This document shows positions 7,274 to 16,333 of a stretch of 64,000 nucleotides of DNA, in pieces. The stretch covers positions 186,001 to 250,000 of the forward strand of contig NZ_BMXY01000002.1 of NCBI RefSeq assembly GCF_014651995.1, written 5' to 3'. The stretch comes from Cognatilysobacter xinjiangensis (lineage in GTDB: Bacteria > Pseudomonadota > Gammaproteobacteria > Xanthomonadales > Xanthomonadaceae). Position numbers and translations under genes: made by a program. Numbering within the stretch: position 1 is the stretch's first letter; every line of letters starts with the position of its first letter. The notes under the pieces are model-generated. The model was not told where the DNA came from. It ran no database searches and saw nothing but the letters and a program-made list of their open reading frames with translations.

Positions 7274-9160
7274 TCAGGCCGCATCGCCGCGCAGGGCGCG
7301 CACCTGCGCTTCCAGCGTGTCCGCCGTGGCCGTGGTGCCATCAACCGGAGGCGCGGCCACGACCTCGACACGCGCGCGGAAACGGCGCGGCACGCGCATG
7401 CGGCCCAGGCGGCCGTCGCGACGGCTCCACATGCTGGCCCACATGCCGCGCAGCGCCATCGGCACCACCGGCACCGGACGGCGTTCGAGGATCTTCTCCA
7501 CGCCCGACTTGAACGCGGCGATCCCGCCGTCCTTGGTCAGCGCGCCCTCGGGGAAGATGCCGACCAGCTCGCCCTCGGCCAGCGCCGCGTCGATTTCGTC
7601 GAATGCGCGCTGCATCAGTGCCGGGTCCTCCTTCGCGCCGGCGATCGGGATCGCCTTGGCGGTGCGGAAGATCCAGCGCATCACCGGGATGTTGAAGATG
7701 CGGTAGTACATGACGAAGCGCACCGGCCGCGGGATCGCCCCGGCGAGAATCAGCGCGTCCATGTAGCTCACGTGGTTGCAGACGATCAGCGCCGGGCCCT
7801 CGTCGGGTACGTTGGCCTCGATGCCCTTGGCGCGCAGCCGGTACAGCGAGCGCACCAGCACCCAGCTGACGAAGCGCATCGCGAACTCCGGCACGATGCT
7901 GAAGATCCACAGCGTGACCAGCGCGTTGGCGACGGCGAGCGCCAGCAGCAGCTGCGGGATCGACCAGCCCAGAAGCCGCTGCGTGCCGAGCGTCGCGCCC
8001 GCGGCCAGCACGATCAGCAGCGCGTTCTGGATGTTCATGCCGGCGATCACGCGCGACATCTCCGCCTTCGGTGTGCGGCTCTGGATCAGTGCGAACAGCG
8101 GCACCACGAAGATGCCGGCCGACAGTCCGATGCCGAAGAGGTCGAGCGCCACGCGCCAGCCACCGGGCGCGGCGAGGAAACCGGCGACGTCGAGCCCCTG
8201 TGCGGTGGCCGCGTCCGGCCGGCCGAAGTAGAGGTGCACGAGGAACGCGGTGATGCCGAGCGCGCCGATCGGCACCAGGCCGATCTCCACCGTGCGCGCC
8301 GAGAGCTTCTCGCAGAGCATCGAGCCGATGCCGGTACCGATCGAGAACACCGCGAGCGCGAACAGGTAGAGCGTCGCGCCGCCGCCGAGCACCGTCTCGG
8401 CGTAGGCCGGCAGCACCGAGGTCAGCACCGTGCCGACGAACCAGAACCACGACACGCCGAGCACAGCGTTGCGCACCGCCAGCTGCTTGCGAGTGAGCCG
8501 CAGGATCGCAATCGATTCGGGCAGCGGGTTCCAGCGAACGCGCAGCTCCGGCGCGCTCGCGCCCGCGGGCGGGATCAGCCGGCTGACGAGGTTGCCGGTG
8601 ATGGCGAGCGCGACCACCGCCCCGCCCGCCGCGTACGGGCCGTACTCGCCCGCGAGATGGAAGATCGAGCCGCCGAGCAGCATGCCCAGCAGGATCGACA
8701 CCGACGTGCCCATCTCCACCAGCCCGTTGCCGCCGGTGAGCTCCTCGGGCTTCAGCACCGAGGGCAGGATCGAATACTTCACCGGCCCGAACAGCGTGGA
8801 CTGCACGCCCGTGCAGAAAAGCGCCACGAGCAGCACCGGCAGGCTCTGCAGCGCGAAGCCCACCGCCGCCAGCGACATGATCGCGATCTCCATCGCGGTG
8901 GTGATGCGGATGACGCGCGACTTCTCCAGCTTCTCGGCGATCTGCCCCGCGATGGAGGAGAACAGGAAGTAGGGAAGGATGAAGAGCGCCGGCGCGAGCG
9001 TCGCGTACAGCGTCTTCTGGTCGTCGCTGGCCTCGAGCCAGAACAGCAGGCCGATGATCGCCTGCCGGTACACGTTGTCGTTGAACGCGCCCAGCGCCTG
9101 GGTGAGGAAGAACGGCGCGAAGCGCCGCTGGCGAAGCAGCTCGAACTGGTTGTGCGCCAT
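7274..9160 (-). CDS. MFS transporter fused to PlsC-type acyltransferase
   Basis: The 628-residue fusion starts with a 12-helix MFS domain (about residues 1-410) of the lysophospholipid transporter (LplT) type: FFLTQALGAFNDNVYRQA and TLFGPVKYSILP. A 1-acyl-glycerol-3-phosphate acyltransferase domain follows (about 425-628) with catalytic NHVSYMD (HX4D) and FPEGALTKDG. The likely role is to flip lyso-phospholipids across the inner membrane and re-acylate them. The acyl-ACP synthetase domain of full Aas-like fusions is absent. The ATG at 9160 (MAHNQFELLRQRRF) is conserved in the family; upstream sequence is arginine-rich noise. Confidence 0.9.
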   Translation of the reverse strand: MAHNQFELLRQRRFAPFFLTQALGAFNDNVYRQAIIGLLFWLEASDDQKTLYATLAPALFILPYFLFSSIAGQIAEKLEKSRVIRITTAMEIAIMSLAAVGFALQSLPVLLVALFCTGVQSTLFGPVKYSILPSVLKPEELTGGNGLVEMGTSVSILLGMLLGGSIFHLAGEYGPYAAGGAVVALAITGNLVSRLIPPAGASAPELRVRWNPLPESIAILRLTRKQLAVRNAVLGVSWFWFVGTVLTSVLPAYAETVLGGGATLYLFALAVFSIGTGIGSMLCEKLSARTVEIGLVPIGALGITAFLVHLYFGRPDAATAQGLDVAGFLAAPGGWRVALDLFGIGLSAGIFVVPLFALIQSRTPKAEMSRVIAGMNIQNALLIVLAAGATLGTQRLLGWSIPQLLLALAVANALVTLWIFSIVPEFAMRFVSWVLVRSLYRLRAKGIEANVPDEGPALIVCNHVSYMDALILAGAIPRPVRFVMYYRIFNIPVMRWIFRTAKAIPIAGAKEDPALMQRAFDEIDAALAEGELVGIFPEGALTKDGGIAAFKSGVEKILERRPVPVVPMALRGMWASMWSRRDGRLGRMRVPRRFRARVEVVAAPPVDGTTATADTLEAQVRALRGDAA

Positions 9161-9373
9161 GCGGCGTGGTCTCTCCCCGGGACGGCGCGAATCTAGCAGA
9201 GCGCGCCCTCCCGGCAGACGTGGTGCGCGCACGGCTTGGCCCGACCGGCGGCACCGTTGCACGACAGCGTCCGACGTCGATACGGCCGCCTGTTACCGGC
9301 CGCGCCATGCAGTAGCCGTAACGAGCCGGCGGCTAGCCTCGCCGGGCGGCATGCGGTCGCACAGGAGATATCC

Positions 9374-11803
9374 ATGGCTACGAAGAAGTCGGCCGGCGGC
9401 AACGCGTCAGGCCCCAAGGCGGGCGCTGCCCGCGCCACCGGCGGCAAGGCCGCCGCCCGCAAGACGGACAGCGGTAGCGCTAAGGGCCCGCCGCCCGGCA
9501 CCGGCGATGCGCCGGCCGAGAAGATGGCGCGCACGCAGCAGGTGGCCGAGGCGATGAGGGTCAACACGGCCAAGGCCGGCGAGTACGCGAAGGCCGGCAG
9601 CGTGCCCGTGCCGCCGGAAGGGGCGCACGTCGACATCGATCCGATCGTCGGTGCGAGCACGCTCACCGAGCTCAACGTCAACGACAAGGCCGGCGCGCCC
9701 GCCGCGATCGGCGAGAACCCCACCGTCGATCCGCTCGACCGCGTGCGCGTGGATTCGGCCGGGCGCGTGCTCACCACCAATCAGGGCGTGGCAATCGGCG
9801 ACAACCAGAACTCGCTGAAGGCCGGCCTGCGCGGCCCCGCGCTGCTGAAGGACTTCATCCTCCGCGAGAAGATCACCCACTTCGACCACGAGCGCATTCC
9901 CGAGCGCATCGTGCATGCGCGCGGCTCGGGCGCACACGGCTATTTCGAGAGCTACGAGGACCTTCGCGACATCACCGTCGCCGCGCCGTTCCAGGGCCGC
10001 GGCAAGCGCACGCCGGTGTTCGTGCGCTTCTCCACCGTCGCCGGCGAACGCGGCAGCAAGGACACCGCGCGCGACGTGCGCGGCTTCGCGGTGAAGTTCT
10101 ATACCGAGCAGGGCAACTGGGATCTCGTGGGCAACAACATACCGGTGTTCTTCATCCAGGATGCGATGAAGTTCCCCGACCTCGTGCACGCCGTGAAGCC
10201 CGAGCCGCACCACCAGATGCCGCAGGCCGCGAGCGCGCACGACACCTTCTGGGACTTCGTCTCGCTGATGCCCGAATCCACGCACATGCTGCTGTGGCAG
10301 ATGAGCGACCGCGCGATTCCGCGCAGCTACCGCACCATGCAGGGTTTCGGCGTGCACACCTTCCGGTTGGTCAACGCCAAGGGGCAGGCGGTGTTCGTGA
10401 AGTTCCACTGGACGCCGGTGCTCGGAACGCATTCGCTGGTCTGGGACGAGGCGGTGAAGATCTCCGGCGCCGATCCGGACTACCACCGGCGCGACCTCTG
10501 GGAAGCCATCGAGGCGGGGCATTACCCCGAGTACGAGCTCGGCCTGCAGATCTTCACCGAAGAGCAGGCCGAGGGCTTCAGCTTCGACATCCTGGACGCG
10601 ACCAAGATCGTTCCCGAGGAACTGGTACCGGTGCGTCCGGTCGGCCGCATGGTGCTGGACCGCAATCCCGACAACTTCTTCGCCGAGACCGAGCAGGTGG
10701 CGTTCTGCACCGCGCACGTCATTCCCGGTATCGACTTCACCAACGACCCGCTGCTGGCCGGCCGCATCCATTCCTACGTCGACACGCAGCTGACGCGACT
10801 GGGCGGGCCGAACTTCCACGAGATCCCGATCAACGCGCCGATCGCGCCGGTGCACAACAACCAGCGCGACGGCTTCCACCGGCAGGCGATCAACCGCGGC
10901 CGCGTGAGCTACGAGCCGAACAGCCTCGCGGGTGGCTGCCCGTTCCAGGCCGGCGGCGCGGGCTTTGTCGGCTTCCCGGAAGTGGTGCAGGGCAACGAGG
11001 TGCGCGGCAAGCCGGAGAAGTTCGCCGAGCACTACAACCAGGCGCGGCTGTTCTTCGAGAGCCAGACGCCGATCGAGAAGGCGCACATCGTCGCGGCCTT
11101 CCGCTTCGAGCTGTCGAAGGTGACGGTGCCCGCGATCCGCGAGCGCACCGTCTCGATGCTGGCGAACGTGTCCGACGAGCTGGCCGCGGGCGTCGCCGCA
11201 GGGCTGGGCATGGACGTGCCGGCGCCGATGCCGCCGGTGCTGGCGAAAGCGCCGAAGCCGGAGGTCGAGTCGTCGGACGCGCTCTCGCTGCTCGCGCGCC
11301 CGGGCGACGGGAGCATCCGCACGCGGCAGATCGCGATCGTCGTGGCCGATGGCGTGGATGGCGCGGCGGTCACCGCGCTGCAGTCCGGCCTGCTCGAGGA
11401 AGGCGCCGTTCCGCGGCTGGTCGGCCCGCGCATCGGCCCGGTGCGCACCACCGACGGCGGCGTGCTGGACGCCGATGCCTCGCTAGAGAACGAGCCGGCG
11501 TTCCTGTTCGACGCGATGGTGCTGCCCGACGGCGCCGCGGCCGTGGACGTGCTGGCCGCGAACGGGCGCACGCTGGAAGGCATCAAGGACCAGTACAGGC
11601 ACTGCAAGACTCTGCTCGCGCTGGGCGAGTCGCGTCGCCTCGTGGCGGCCGCCGGCCTGCCGACGGAACTGCCCGACGGCTCGCCCGACCCCGGCCTCCT
11701 GCTGATGGATGGCGGTGACGTCGACGCGGCGCTGGCGGCGTTCGTCGAAGCAGTGGCGATGCACCGCCATTGGGATCGCGAGACCGATCCGCCGCGCGTG
11801 TGA
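9374..11803 (+). CDS. katE: large-subunit catalase (HPII type)
   Basis: This is a haem catalase of clade 2, which disproportionates hydrogen peroxide. At 809 residues it is even longer than E. coli HPII (753). The first 80 residues form a Lys/Ala/Gly-rich extension. The catalytic core has His181 ([10 protein letters not shown]), Asn254/255 (GNNIPVFF) and the haem-ligand Tyr468 (RIHSYVDTQ). The C-terminal about 150 residues (from [12 protein letters not shown]) are the flavodoxin/DJ-1-like domain of large catalases. The ATG at 9374 has an AGGAGA ribosome site. It is monocistronic and followed by a strong terminator. Confidence 0.97.
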   Translation: MATKKSAGGNASGPKAGAARATGGKAAARKTDSGSAKGPPPGTGDAPAEKMARTQQVAEAMRVNTAKAGEYAKAGSVPVPPEGAHVDIDPIVGASTLTELNVNDKAGAPAAIGENPTVDPLDRVRVDSAGRVLTTNQGVAIGDNQNSLKAGLRGPALLKDFILREKITHFDHERIPERIVHARGSGAHGYFESYEDLRDITVAAPFQGRGKRTPVFVRFSTVAGERGSKDTARDVRGFAVKFYTEQGNWDLVGNNIPVFFIQDAMKFPDLVHAVKPEPHHQMPQAASAHDTFWDFVSLMPESTHMLLWQMSDRAIPRSYRTMQGFGVHTFRLVNAKGQAVFVKFHWTPVLGTHSLVWDEAVKISGADPDYHRRDLWEAIEAGHYPEYELGLQIFTEEQAEGFSFDILDATKIVPEELVPVRPVGRMVLDRNPDNFFAETEQVAFCTAHVIPGIDFTNDPLLAGRIHSYVDTQLTRLGGPNFHEIPINAPIAPVHNNQRDGFHRQAINRGRVSYEPNSLAGGCPFQAGGAGFVGFPEVVQGNEVRGKPEKFAEHYNQARLFFESQTPIEKAHIVAAFRFELSKVTVPAIRERTVSMLANVSDELAAGVAAGLGMDVPAPMPPVLAKAPKPEVESSDALSLLARPGDGSIRTRQIAIVVADGVDGAAVTALQSGLLEEGAVPRLVGPRIGPVRTTDGGVLDADASLENEPAFLFDAMVLPDGAAAVDVLAANGRTLEGIKDQYRHCKTLLALGESRRLVAAAGLPTELPDGSPDPGLLLMDGGDVDAALAAFVEAVAMHRHWDRETDPPRV

Positions 11804-11886
11804 GTGCAACCGCAACGGGTCGCCGCCAGACGCGGCGCCCCGTTGCGGCAGCCGGGTCGATGCATCGATCCACTCGGGCAGGAACG

Positions 11887-11911
11887 AAGGCCCCGCATCG
11901 CGGGGCCTTTT
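11887..11911 (+). terminator. rho-independent terminator of katE
   Basis: The stem AAGGCCCCGC/GCGGGGCCTT has an ATC loop and is followed by a short T run. It lies between katE and a convergent gene. Confidence 0.8.
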
Positions 11912-11927
11912 CGTCGTCCTGCGGCGC

Positions 11928-12536
11928 TCAGGCGTCGGCTTCGGCCGCGCGGATGATCCGGTAGTCGATCGGCTTGTAACGGAAGTTGTTCGACTGCCCG
12001 GCCGAGCAGGCGGTCATGCCGACGATCAGCGGCATCAGTGCGCGCAGGCGGACGAAATCGCCCGGGCCGCTCTTGGGCGGCAGCACGCGGATCACGCCGC
12101 TGGCCGAGTCCACGTCCACGTGCATGAACACGTTGAAGGCGATCGGGATGTCGTCCACCTCGATGCCGTGCGGAGCCAGCGCCTCGGCGAGGTTGCCCTC
12201 GCAGCCCGGGCGCCCTTCGGTCTCGCCGTAGATGATCGAGAACGTGTCCTTGGAGCAGGGCGTCAGGGTGAAATCGTGGCGGCCGCAGGTGTCCTCGACG
12301 ATCTCGAACATCGGCCGGCTGCGGTTGGAATAGAGCAGGTCGCCGGTCGTGAGGAACATGCGCGACGCGTAATCGATCGAGCGGCCCGACGACAGGTACT
12401 CGCGGACGTCCTCGCGACTGAAGGCGGTGAGGTCGCTGACCTGCTGGCCTTCGGGGTCGATCACCACCAGCTCGTCGCCGGCCTCGAGTTCGATGGCATG
12501 GGCGGAGCAGGGTGGGATGCGGGTGGTGTCGCTCAT
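11928..12536 (-). CDS. DUF1989 protein (urea carboxylase-associated / carboxyguanidine deiminase-like)
   Basis: The 202-residue cytoplasmic protein starts with the family's GDELVVIDPEGQQVSDLTAF block. It carries DYASRMFLTTGDLLYSNRSR, CSKDTFSIIYG and PLIVGMTACSAGQSNN. These are hallmarks of DUF1989, found beside urea carboxylase and, in guanidine degradation loci, forming carboxyguanidine deiminase. No carboxylase is present here. Its ATG overlaps by one base (TGATG) the stop of the upstream YcgG-type gene, so the two are coupled. A role acting on a guanidino or ureido compound is inferred. Confidence 0.8.
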   Translation of the reverse strand: MSDTTRIPPCSAHAIELEAGDELVVIDPEGQQVSDLTAFSREDVREYLSSGRSIDYASRMFLTTGDLLYSNRSRPMFEIVEDTCGRHDFTLTPCSKDTFSIIYGETEGRPGCEGNLAEALAPHGIEVDDIPIAFNVFMHVDVDSASGVIRVLPPKSGPGDFVRLRALMPLIVGMTACSAGQSNNFRYKPIDYRIIRAAEADA

Positions 12537-13276
12537 CAGTGCAGGCGTCCGGTGCGGATGTGGAGGGGGCAGCGCCACTCGGGTTCTACCGCGCGGCCGC
12601 TGTACTGGCGCGTCTCGGCCGCGGTGCCGAAGTCGGCCAGGTTGGGGTTGATGCCGCCCTGCAACGCGGTGTCGCGTGCGCGGGTGGCGGCCTGCATCTT
12701 CGCGTAGCGGCCGTCGGCGCGGAGTGCATCGAACTGGCGGTGCGAGTTGAATACCAGCACGGGCGACTCGAATCGCCGCGCGAGGCGCGAGGCGCCGGCA
12801 TGTACGCCGATCACGAAGAACGGGTGGCCCGCGACGCTCAGGCTGAAGCGCGCGTCGTCCGGGTCGGGCGACACGCCGTCGGCCCAGGCGTGGCCGCGCG
12901 CGCGATCGAGGTCGTGCAGGCGCTGCAGCTGCGCCCACAGCAGCGCCTCGAAGTGCGCCTCGTCGGTGTCGCCGGGGCCGGCGAACAAGGCGGCGAAGGA
13001 ATGCACGGTGGTATCGCCCTCGGGCTGGGACTCGACGAAGGCGGCGAACTCCTCCAGCGCATCGAGCAGCGCGGCATCGTTGCGCGGGCAGCCCAAGGTG
13101 CCCAGTTCCAGCGCGCGGATCGCGCCGCGTGCCAGTGCCGCTTTCGAGCCGACGCAGGGAAATTCGGGGGAGGCGATGCGGTCGAGGAAGCGCTGCGCAC
13201 GCGAGGGCGACGCCTCCTCGACCCACGGAACCGGGCAACTCGGGGTGTCGGCGGCGGGGTGGTTCGAGAAATCCAT
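12536..13276 (-). CDS. YqcI/YcgG family protein (haem N-oxygenase-like)
   Basis: The 246-residue protein carries family motifs FPCVGSKAAL, HSFAALFAG, FEALLWAQLQRLHDLD, GHPFFVIGVHAGASRLARRF and PVLVFNSHRQFDALRADGRY. Characterised members of this family (GntA in guanitoxin, DcsA in cycloserine and RohS in azomycin biosynthesis) are haem-dependent N-oxygenases of guanidino or amino groups. The 'HP.F..G.H..ASR.ARRF' block contains candidate haem-ligand histidines. None of the other genes of those pathways is present, so the substrate is unknown. It is first in a two-gene operon with the DUF1989 protein. Confidence 0.8.
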   Translation of the reverse strand: MDFSNHPAADTPSCPVPWVEEASPSRAQRFLDRIASPEFPCVGSKAALARGAIRALELGTLGCPRNDAALLDALEEFAAFVESQPEGDTTVHSFAALFAGPGDTDEAHFEALLWAQLQRLHDLDRARGHAWADGVSPDPDDARFSLSVAGHPFFVIGVHAGASRLARRFESPVLVFNSHRQFDALRADGRYAKMQAATRARDTALQGGINPNLADFGTAAETRQYSGRAVEPEWRCPLHIRTGRLH

Positions 13277-13495
13277 CGGAAAGCGGCCCTGAAGGTTTCG
13301 CTCAGGCTAGGGACCGCCGCTCGATGCCACCGTGTATTTCCGCCTTCACCTCGCGCGACCGTTCAGTGAGGCGAAGCGCATGTGGATGCGTACCGTCGCC
13401 GAACCACCTGCAGACGGGCCGACGGACGGGCGCCGCCAGGATGCGCCGGGTGCCGACGATCGCCATCGCGCGATCCGCGCATCGGGAGCAAACAC

Positions 13496-13900
13496 ATGAA
13501 AGGCCAGCTGTTTCTCCGTACGGGCGTCGTGCTGCTGATCGTCGGCATCGTCATGGGCATGCAGCTGGGCGCCACGCAGAACTTCACGTACGCCCCGGTG
13601 CATGCGCATCTCAACCTCGCCAGCGGCGTTCTGATCATGCTGGCCGGGATCGTCTACAACGCGCGGCCCGATCTTTCGTCGCGCGCCGTCAATGCGCACT
13701 ACGTCAGCCACCTGCTGGGCACGATCCTGCTGCCGATCGGCATCTACGGCTCGATCGCCGGTCGCGCCTGCGCCGGCGGCGTGGTGGGTGCCGGCGCGGT
13801 GCTGGTCCTGCTGGCGCTGCTGCTTTTCGCGTTCAACCTGTTCCGGCGAGTGCCGCGCGAAGCCCCGGCGGGACAGGTCGATACGGCTCAGGTGCCGTAG
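13496..13900 (+). CDS. small four-helix membrane protein with HAHLNL motif
   Basis: The 134-residue protein has four predicted membrane segments (about residues 8-25, 38-55, 67-85 and 93-115). A His-x-His pair (His36, His38 in YAPVHAHLNL) sits at the start of helix two, and His68 and His72 are in helix three. The HAHLNL block resembles that of haem-copper oxidase/NO-reductase subunit I-like small proteins, so haem or copper binding is possible. The catalytic ligands of a full oxidase are not present. No operon partner is seen. The ATG at 13496 is the only one giving a clean first helix. Confidence 0.65.
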   Translation: MKGQLFLRTGVVLLIVGIVMGMQLGATQNFTYAPVHAHLNLASGVLIMLAGIVYNARPDLSSRAVNAHYVSHLLGTILLPIGIYGSIAGRACAGGVVGAGAVLVLLALLLFAFNLFRRVPREAPAGQVDTAQVP

Positions 13901-14062
13901 GGCCGTCCCGCTCCGGCGTCCGTATCCGGGGCGACCTGCGGATGGACCAGGGGTTCGCTGGAGACCGCGAAGTAGCGGCCCGCTCGCGGGCCTTGCGAAC
14001 AGGCCAATGCCCGCCATCCGTTCGATTCGATGCGATGCGACGCGCGAGGGCCGCGGGAACCG

Positions 14063-14419
14063 TCAGGACGACGCTCCCGGCGTTCGCGGCAGCCATGCGT
14101 GGACGCCGACCGTCGTGATCGCGGAACCCACAAAGAAGCTGAGCATCAGCAGCGTAAGGATCGCCACCGCGAGCGCGGCACTTCGGCCGACGCCGACCCG
14201 CGCCCTGCTTGCGGCCAGGGGCCAGGCGCAGAGAAGAGCGAGCGAGAGCGCGGTAGCCGTCCAATAAAGCGTCTGGCTGCCGACACCATTCAGATCCAGC
14301 AGCACCAGCAACGCGGGAAGCACGGCAGCGCTGATGCAGGACGCCAGCAGCCGGCGACCGAACCGGGAGGCATTGGCCCGGCCGGGGCGGGAGGGCGGAG
14401 GGGCTGGTGTCTGGTGCAT
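14063..14419 (-). CDS. hypothetical membrane protein
   Basis: The 118-residue protein has a Pro/Arg-rich N-terminus and three hydrophobic segments (ASCISAAVLPALLVLLDL, TATALSLALLCAWPLA, LAVAILTLLMLSFFVGSA). No family was recognised. The ATG at 14419 (MHQTPAPPP) is chosen; a longer in-frame start at 14485 adds a charged, unlikely extension. It converges on the HAHLNL protein gene. Confidence 0.55.
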   Translation of the reverse strand: MHQTPAPPPSRPGRANASRFGRRLLASCISAAVLPALLVLLDLNGVGSQTLYWTATALSLALLCAWPLAASRARVGVGRSAALAVAILTLLMLSFFVGSAITTVGVHAWLPRTPGASS

Positions 14420-14592
14420 GGGAATCGATGGCCTGTCCGCGTGGGTGACGATGTCGATGCGGCGCTCCCGTAGCCTGAGGGTCACTAGGCGGGCAACGTC
14501 GGTTGACGTCGGCGGCTGCAGCGCCAGCAGTCTGTCCTGATGAGCGCTTTAATCGTGGGCGGTCGCAGCGTCGCGCGAAACCGGTCTACCGC

Positions 14593-14949
14593 TCAGGAGC
14601 CTGCGACGATGTCGACAACGACCAACCCCTTGCCTGCGCGTTCCACCTTCAGTACGACGTGTTCGCCCGGCTTCACCGCGGCCAGCGCCCTCTTGAGCGC
14701 CGGGCCACTGGCGCCCTTGACCGGCGTGCCGTCCATCTCGACGACGATGTCGCCGACCTTCAGCCCCGCCTTCTCCGACGCGCTGCCCGGCCGCACCGAC
14801 GTGACCTTGACCGATTCCAGCGTGGTGCTGAAGAAGCCGTCCGTGGCGACAGCGATGCCGAAGCCCAGCAAGGGCTTGGCGAAGGCCAGCGCGGGAACGA
14901 GCAGTGCGAGCAGCAGCAGCGCAGGGAGCGCAAAAAGACGTCGCTTCAT
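14593..14949 (-). CDS. secreted single-PDZ-domain protein
   Basis: The 118-residue protein has a signal peptide ([20 protein letters not shown], cleavage after ALAFA). One PDZ domain follows (about residues 30-115), with LGFGIAV as the carboxylate-binding loop, SASEKAGLKVGDIVVEMDG and KRALAAVKPGEHVVLKV. No protease domain is attached, so it probably binds peptides or protein C-termini in the periplasm. It stands alone. The start MKRRLF at 14949 is preferred over one ten codons upstream. Confidence 0.75.
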   Translation of the reverse strand: MKRRLFALPALLLLALLVPALAFAKPLLGFGIAVATDGFFSTTLESVKVTSVRPGSASEKAGLKVGDIVVEMDGTPVKGASGPALKRALAAVKPGEHVVLKVERAGKGLVVVDIVAGS

Positions 14950-15106
14950 GAGGTCCGGGCATCTGGATGTGACCCGCATTTGAGCAGAACGCGCGGATCA
15001 CGGCAGTGCCGGAAGTGCTGCCCGCGATCGTGGCCGTGCCTCGCGTCGCGGCGACCCTGGGTGGCCGGCAAGAGGCGGCGGGTCAGCGCGATGCCGGGGC
15101 CGTCGA

Positions 15107-15451
15107 CTAGAAGTCGCGGCCGTTGACCGCGACGCGCGGCACCGCGTCCAGATCCACATTGTCCAGAGCGCGGATATTGATGGCGGCCATCGACGTGCCA
15201 TCGGGCATGCTGCCGAGCCCGAACGGCTGCACGCCGCAGACCGCGCAGAAGCGGTGCTGGATCGCGTGCCGGTTGAACGTGTACGTGGTGAGCCGGTCGT
15301 CGCCGGCCGTGACCTGCAGTGCGTCGCGCGGCACGAACCACAGCAGGAATCCCTTGCGACTGCAGTGCGAGCAGTTGCATTCGATGGCCTTGTCGATCTC
15401 GCCGTCCACGCTGAAACGGACGGCACCGCAATGACAGCTTCCCGACTTCAT
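15107..15451 (-). CDS. GFA family (CENP-V/formaldehyde-activating-like) zinc protein
   Basis: The 114-residue protein has the GFA zinc-binding cysteine pattern: GSCHCGAVRF (C-x-C), ECNCSHCSRKG (C-x-C-x2-C) and FCAVCGVQPF (C-x2-C). Members bind two zinc ions. The founding member was linked to glutathione-formaldehyde adducts, but most have unknown substrates. Its ATG overlaps the stop of the upstream membrane protein gene by 4 bp, so they form a two-gene operon. Confidence 0.85.
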   Translation of the reverse strand: MKSGSCHCGAVRFSVDGEIDKAIECNCSHCSRKGFLLWFVPRDALQVTAGDDRLTTYTFNRHAIQHRFCAVCGVQPFGLGSMPDGTSMAAINIRALDNVDLDAVPRVAVNGRDF

Positions 15452-15669
15452 GAGCTTCTCCCGACGATGAGTGTCCACGCGAGCCAGCCCGCACTCGCGA
15501 TCCACGAAATGGCGACATACAGCTTCAGCTGCTCCGCGCCCAGCAGGCCCGCGAACCAGTCGATGAAGACGAAGGCCTTCCAGCCCTCCATCACCTCCGC
15601 ACCGTCGCGGAAGACGACCCAGTAGGCGAAGAGGGTGTGGACCAGGAACAGCAGGACCGCGATTCCCAT
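15448..15669 (-). CDS. small hypothetical membrane protein
   Basis: The 73-residue protein has two hydrophobic segments at the ends (GIAVLLFLVHTLFAYWVVF and YVAISWIASAGWLAWTLIV) around an amphipathic middle (EVMEGWKAFVFIDWFAGL). No family was recognised. It overlaps the GFA-type gene by 4 bp and is translated just ahead of it. The coupling supports it being a real gene despite its size. Confidence 0.6.
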   Translation of the reverse strand: MGIAVLLFLVHTLFAYWVVFRDGAEVMEGWKAFVFIDWFAGLLGAEQLKLYVAISWIASAGWLAWTLIVGRSS

Positions 15670-15744
15670 CGACGACTCCTTGTGAGGGAAGGGCTGGCGA
15701 CTGGATCAGGCCATGCCGAGAAACGGCACGGCCCGGGCGAAGCT

Positions 15745-16068
15745 TCAGGTCCCTTTGCCGGCGGGCTTGGTGACCACGTTGATGACGATCGCATCACCGT
15801 CGGACAGCACTTCCACGCGGTCGGACTTGTCCAGCTGCGAGGCCGCCGTCGACGACTCCTTGCCGTCGAGAAGGAACAAGACCTTCGTCGGATCGATCAG
15901 GGACGTCCGGCCCGTGTCCGCGAGGAAGCGGTCGACGATGTCGGGAATGGTGTACGTGTTCGAAGGCGCGAGTTCCGACTTCGGATACGTAAGCCGGGTG
16001 GGGACGTCTTCTGCCGAAGCGATGGAGGCAAAGGCCAGCAGGACGGTGAGCGCAAGAAGCTTCTTCAT
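15745..16068 (-). CDS. hypothetical secreted protein
   Basis: The 107-residue protein has a clear signal peptide (MKKLLALTVLLAFASIASA, cleavage before EDVP). The mature part, of about 88 residues, includes YTIPDIVDRFLADTGRTSLI and KVLFLLDGKESS. No family was recognised. The ATG at 16068 is chosen because it begins the signal peptide. Confidence 0.6.
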   Translation of the reverse strand: MKKLLALTVLLAFASIASAEDVPTRLTYPKSELAPSNTYTIPDIVDRFLADTGRTSLIDPTKVLFLLDGKESSTAASQLDKSDRVEVLSDGDAIVINVVTKPAGKGT

Positions 16069-16333
16069 GGGACTCGTTTGCGATGAGCTTGGACGTGAGG
16101 CTAGCGCTGTGGATGGCCGCCGCGCCACGCGTGCGGCGGAAGTCCTGTGGCCGGTGTACCCCTGCCGGTAGCGGCTCGGGCGCCGCGTCGGAAGAAATCC
16201 CGGGCGGGCCCCCGGCTACGACACAATCGCTGAGGATTCGGAGCTAGCGCCACGTGGTGTTGACCAACGGGCGCGAGACTGGGTACGGGGCCACAGTGCT
16301 GTGCACGCCTGGGATGCACTGGCTGGCCCTCGA

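Noticed and set aside
7772..9196. Long plus-strand open frame opposite the MFS-acyltransferase gene
   Set aside because: It is an antisense shadow full of Arg/His/Gln repeats; the minus-strand protein has clear domains.
16069..16333. Minus-strand 72-codon frame at 16101-16319
   Set aside because: No signal peptide, family motif or ribosome site; the amino-acid mix is that of GC-rich noise.
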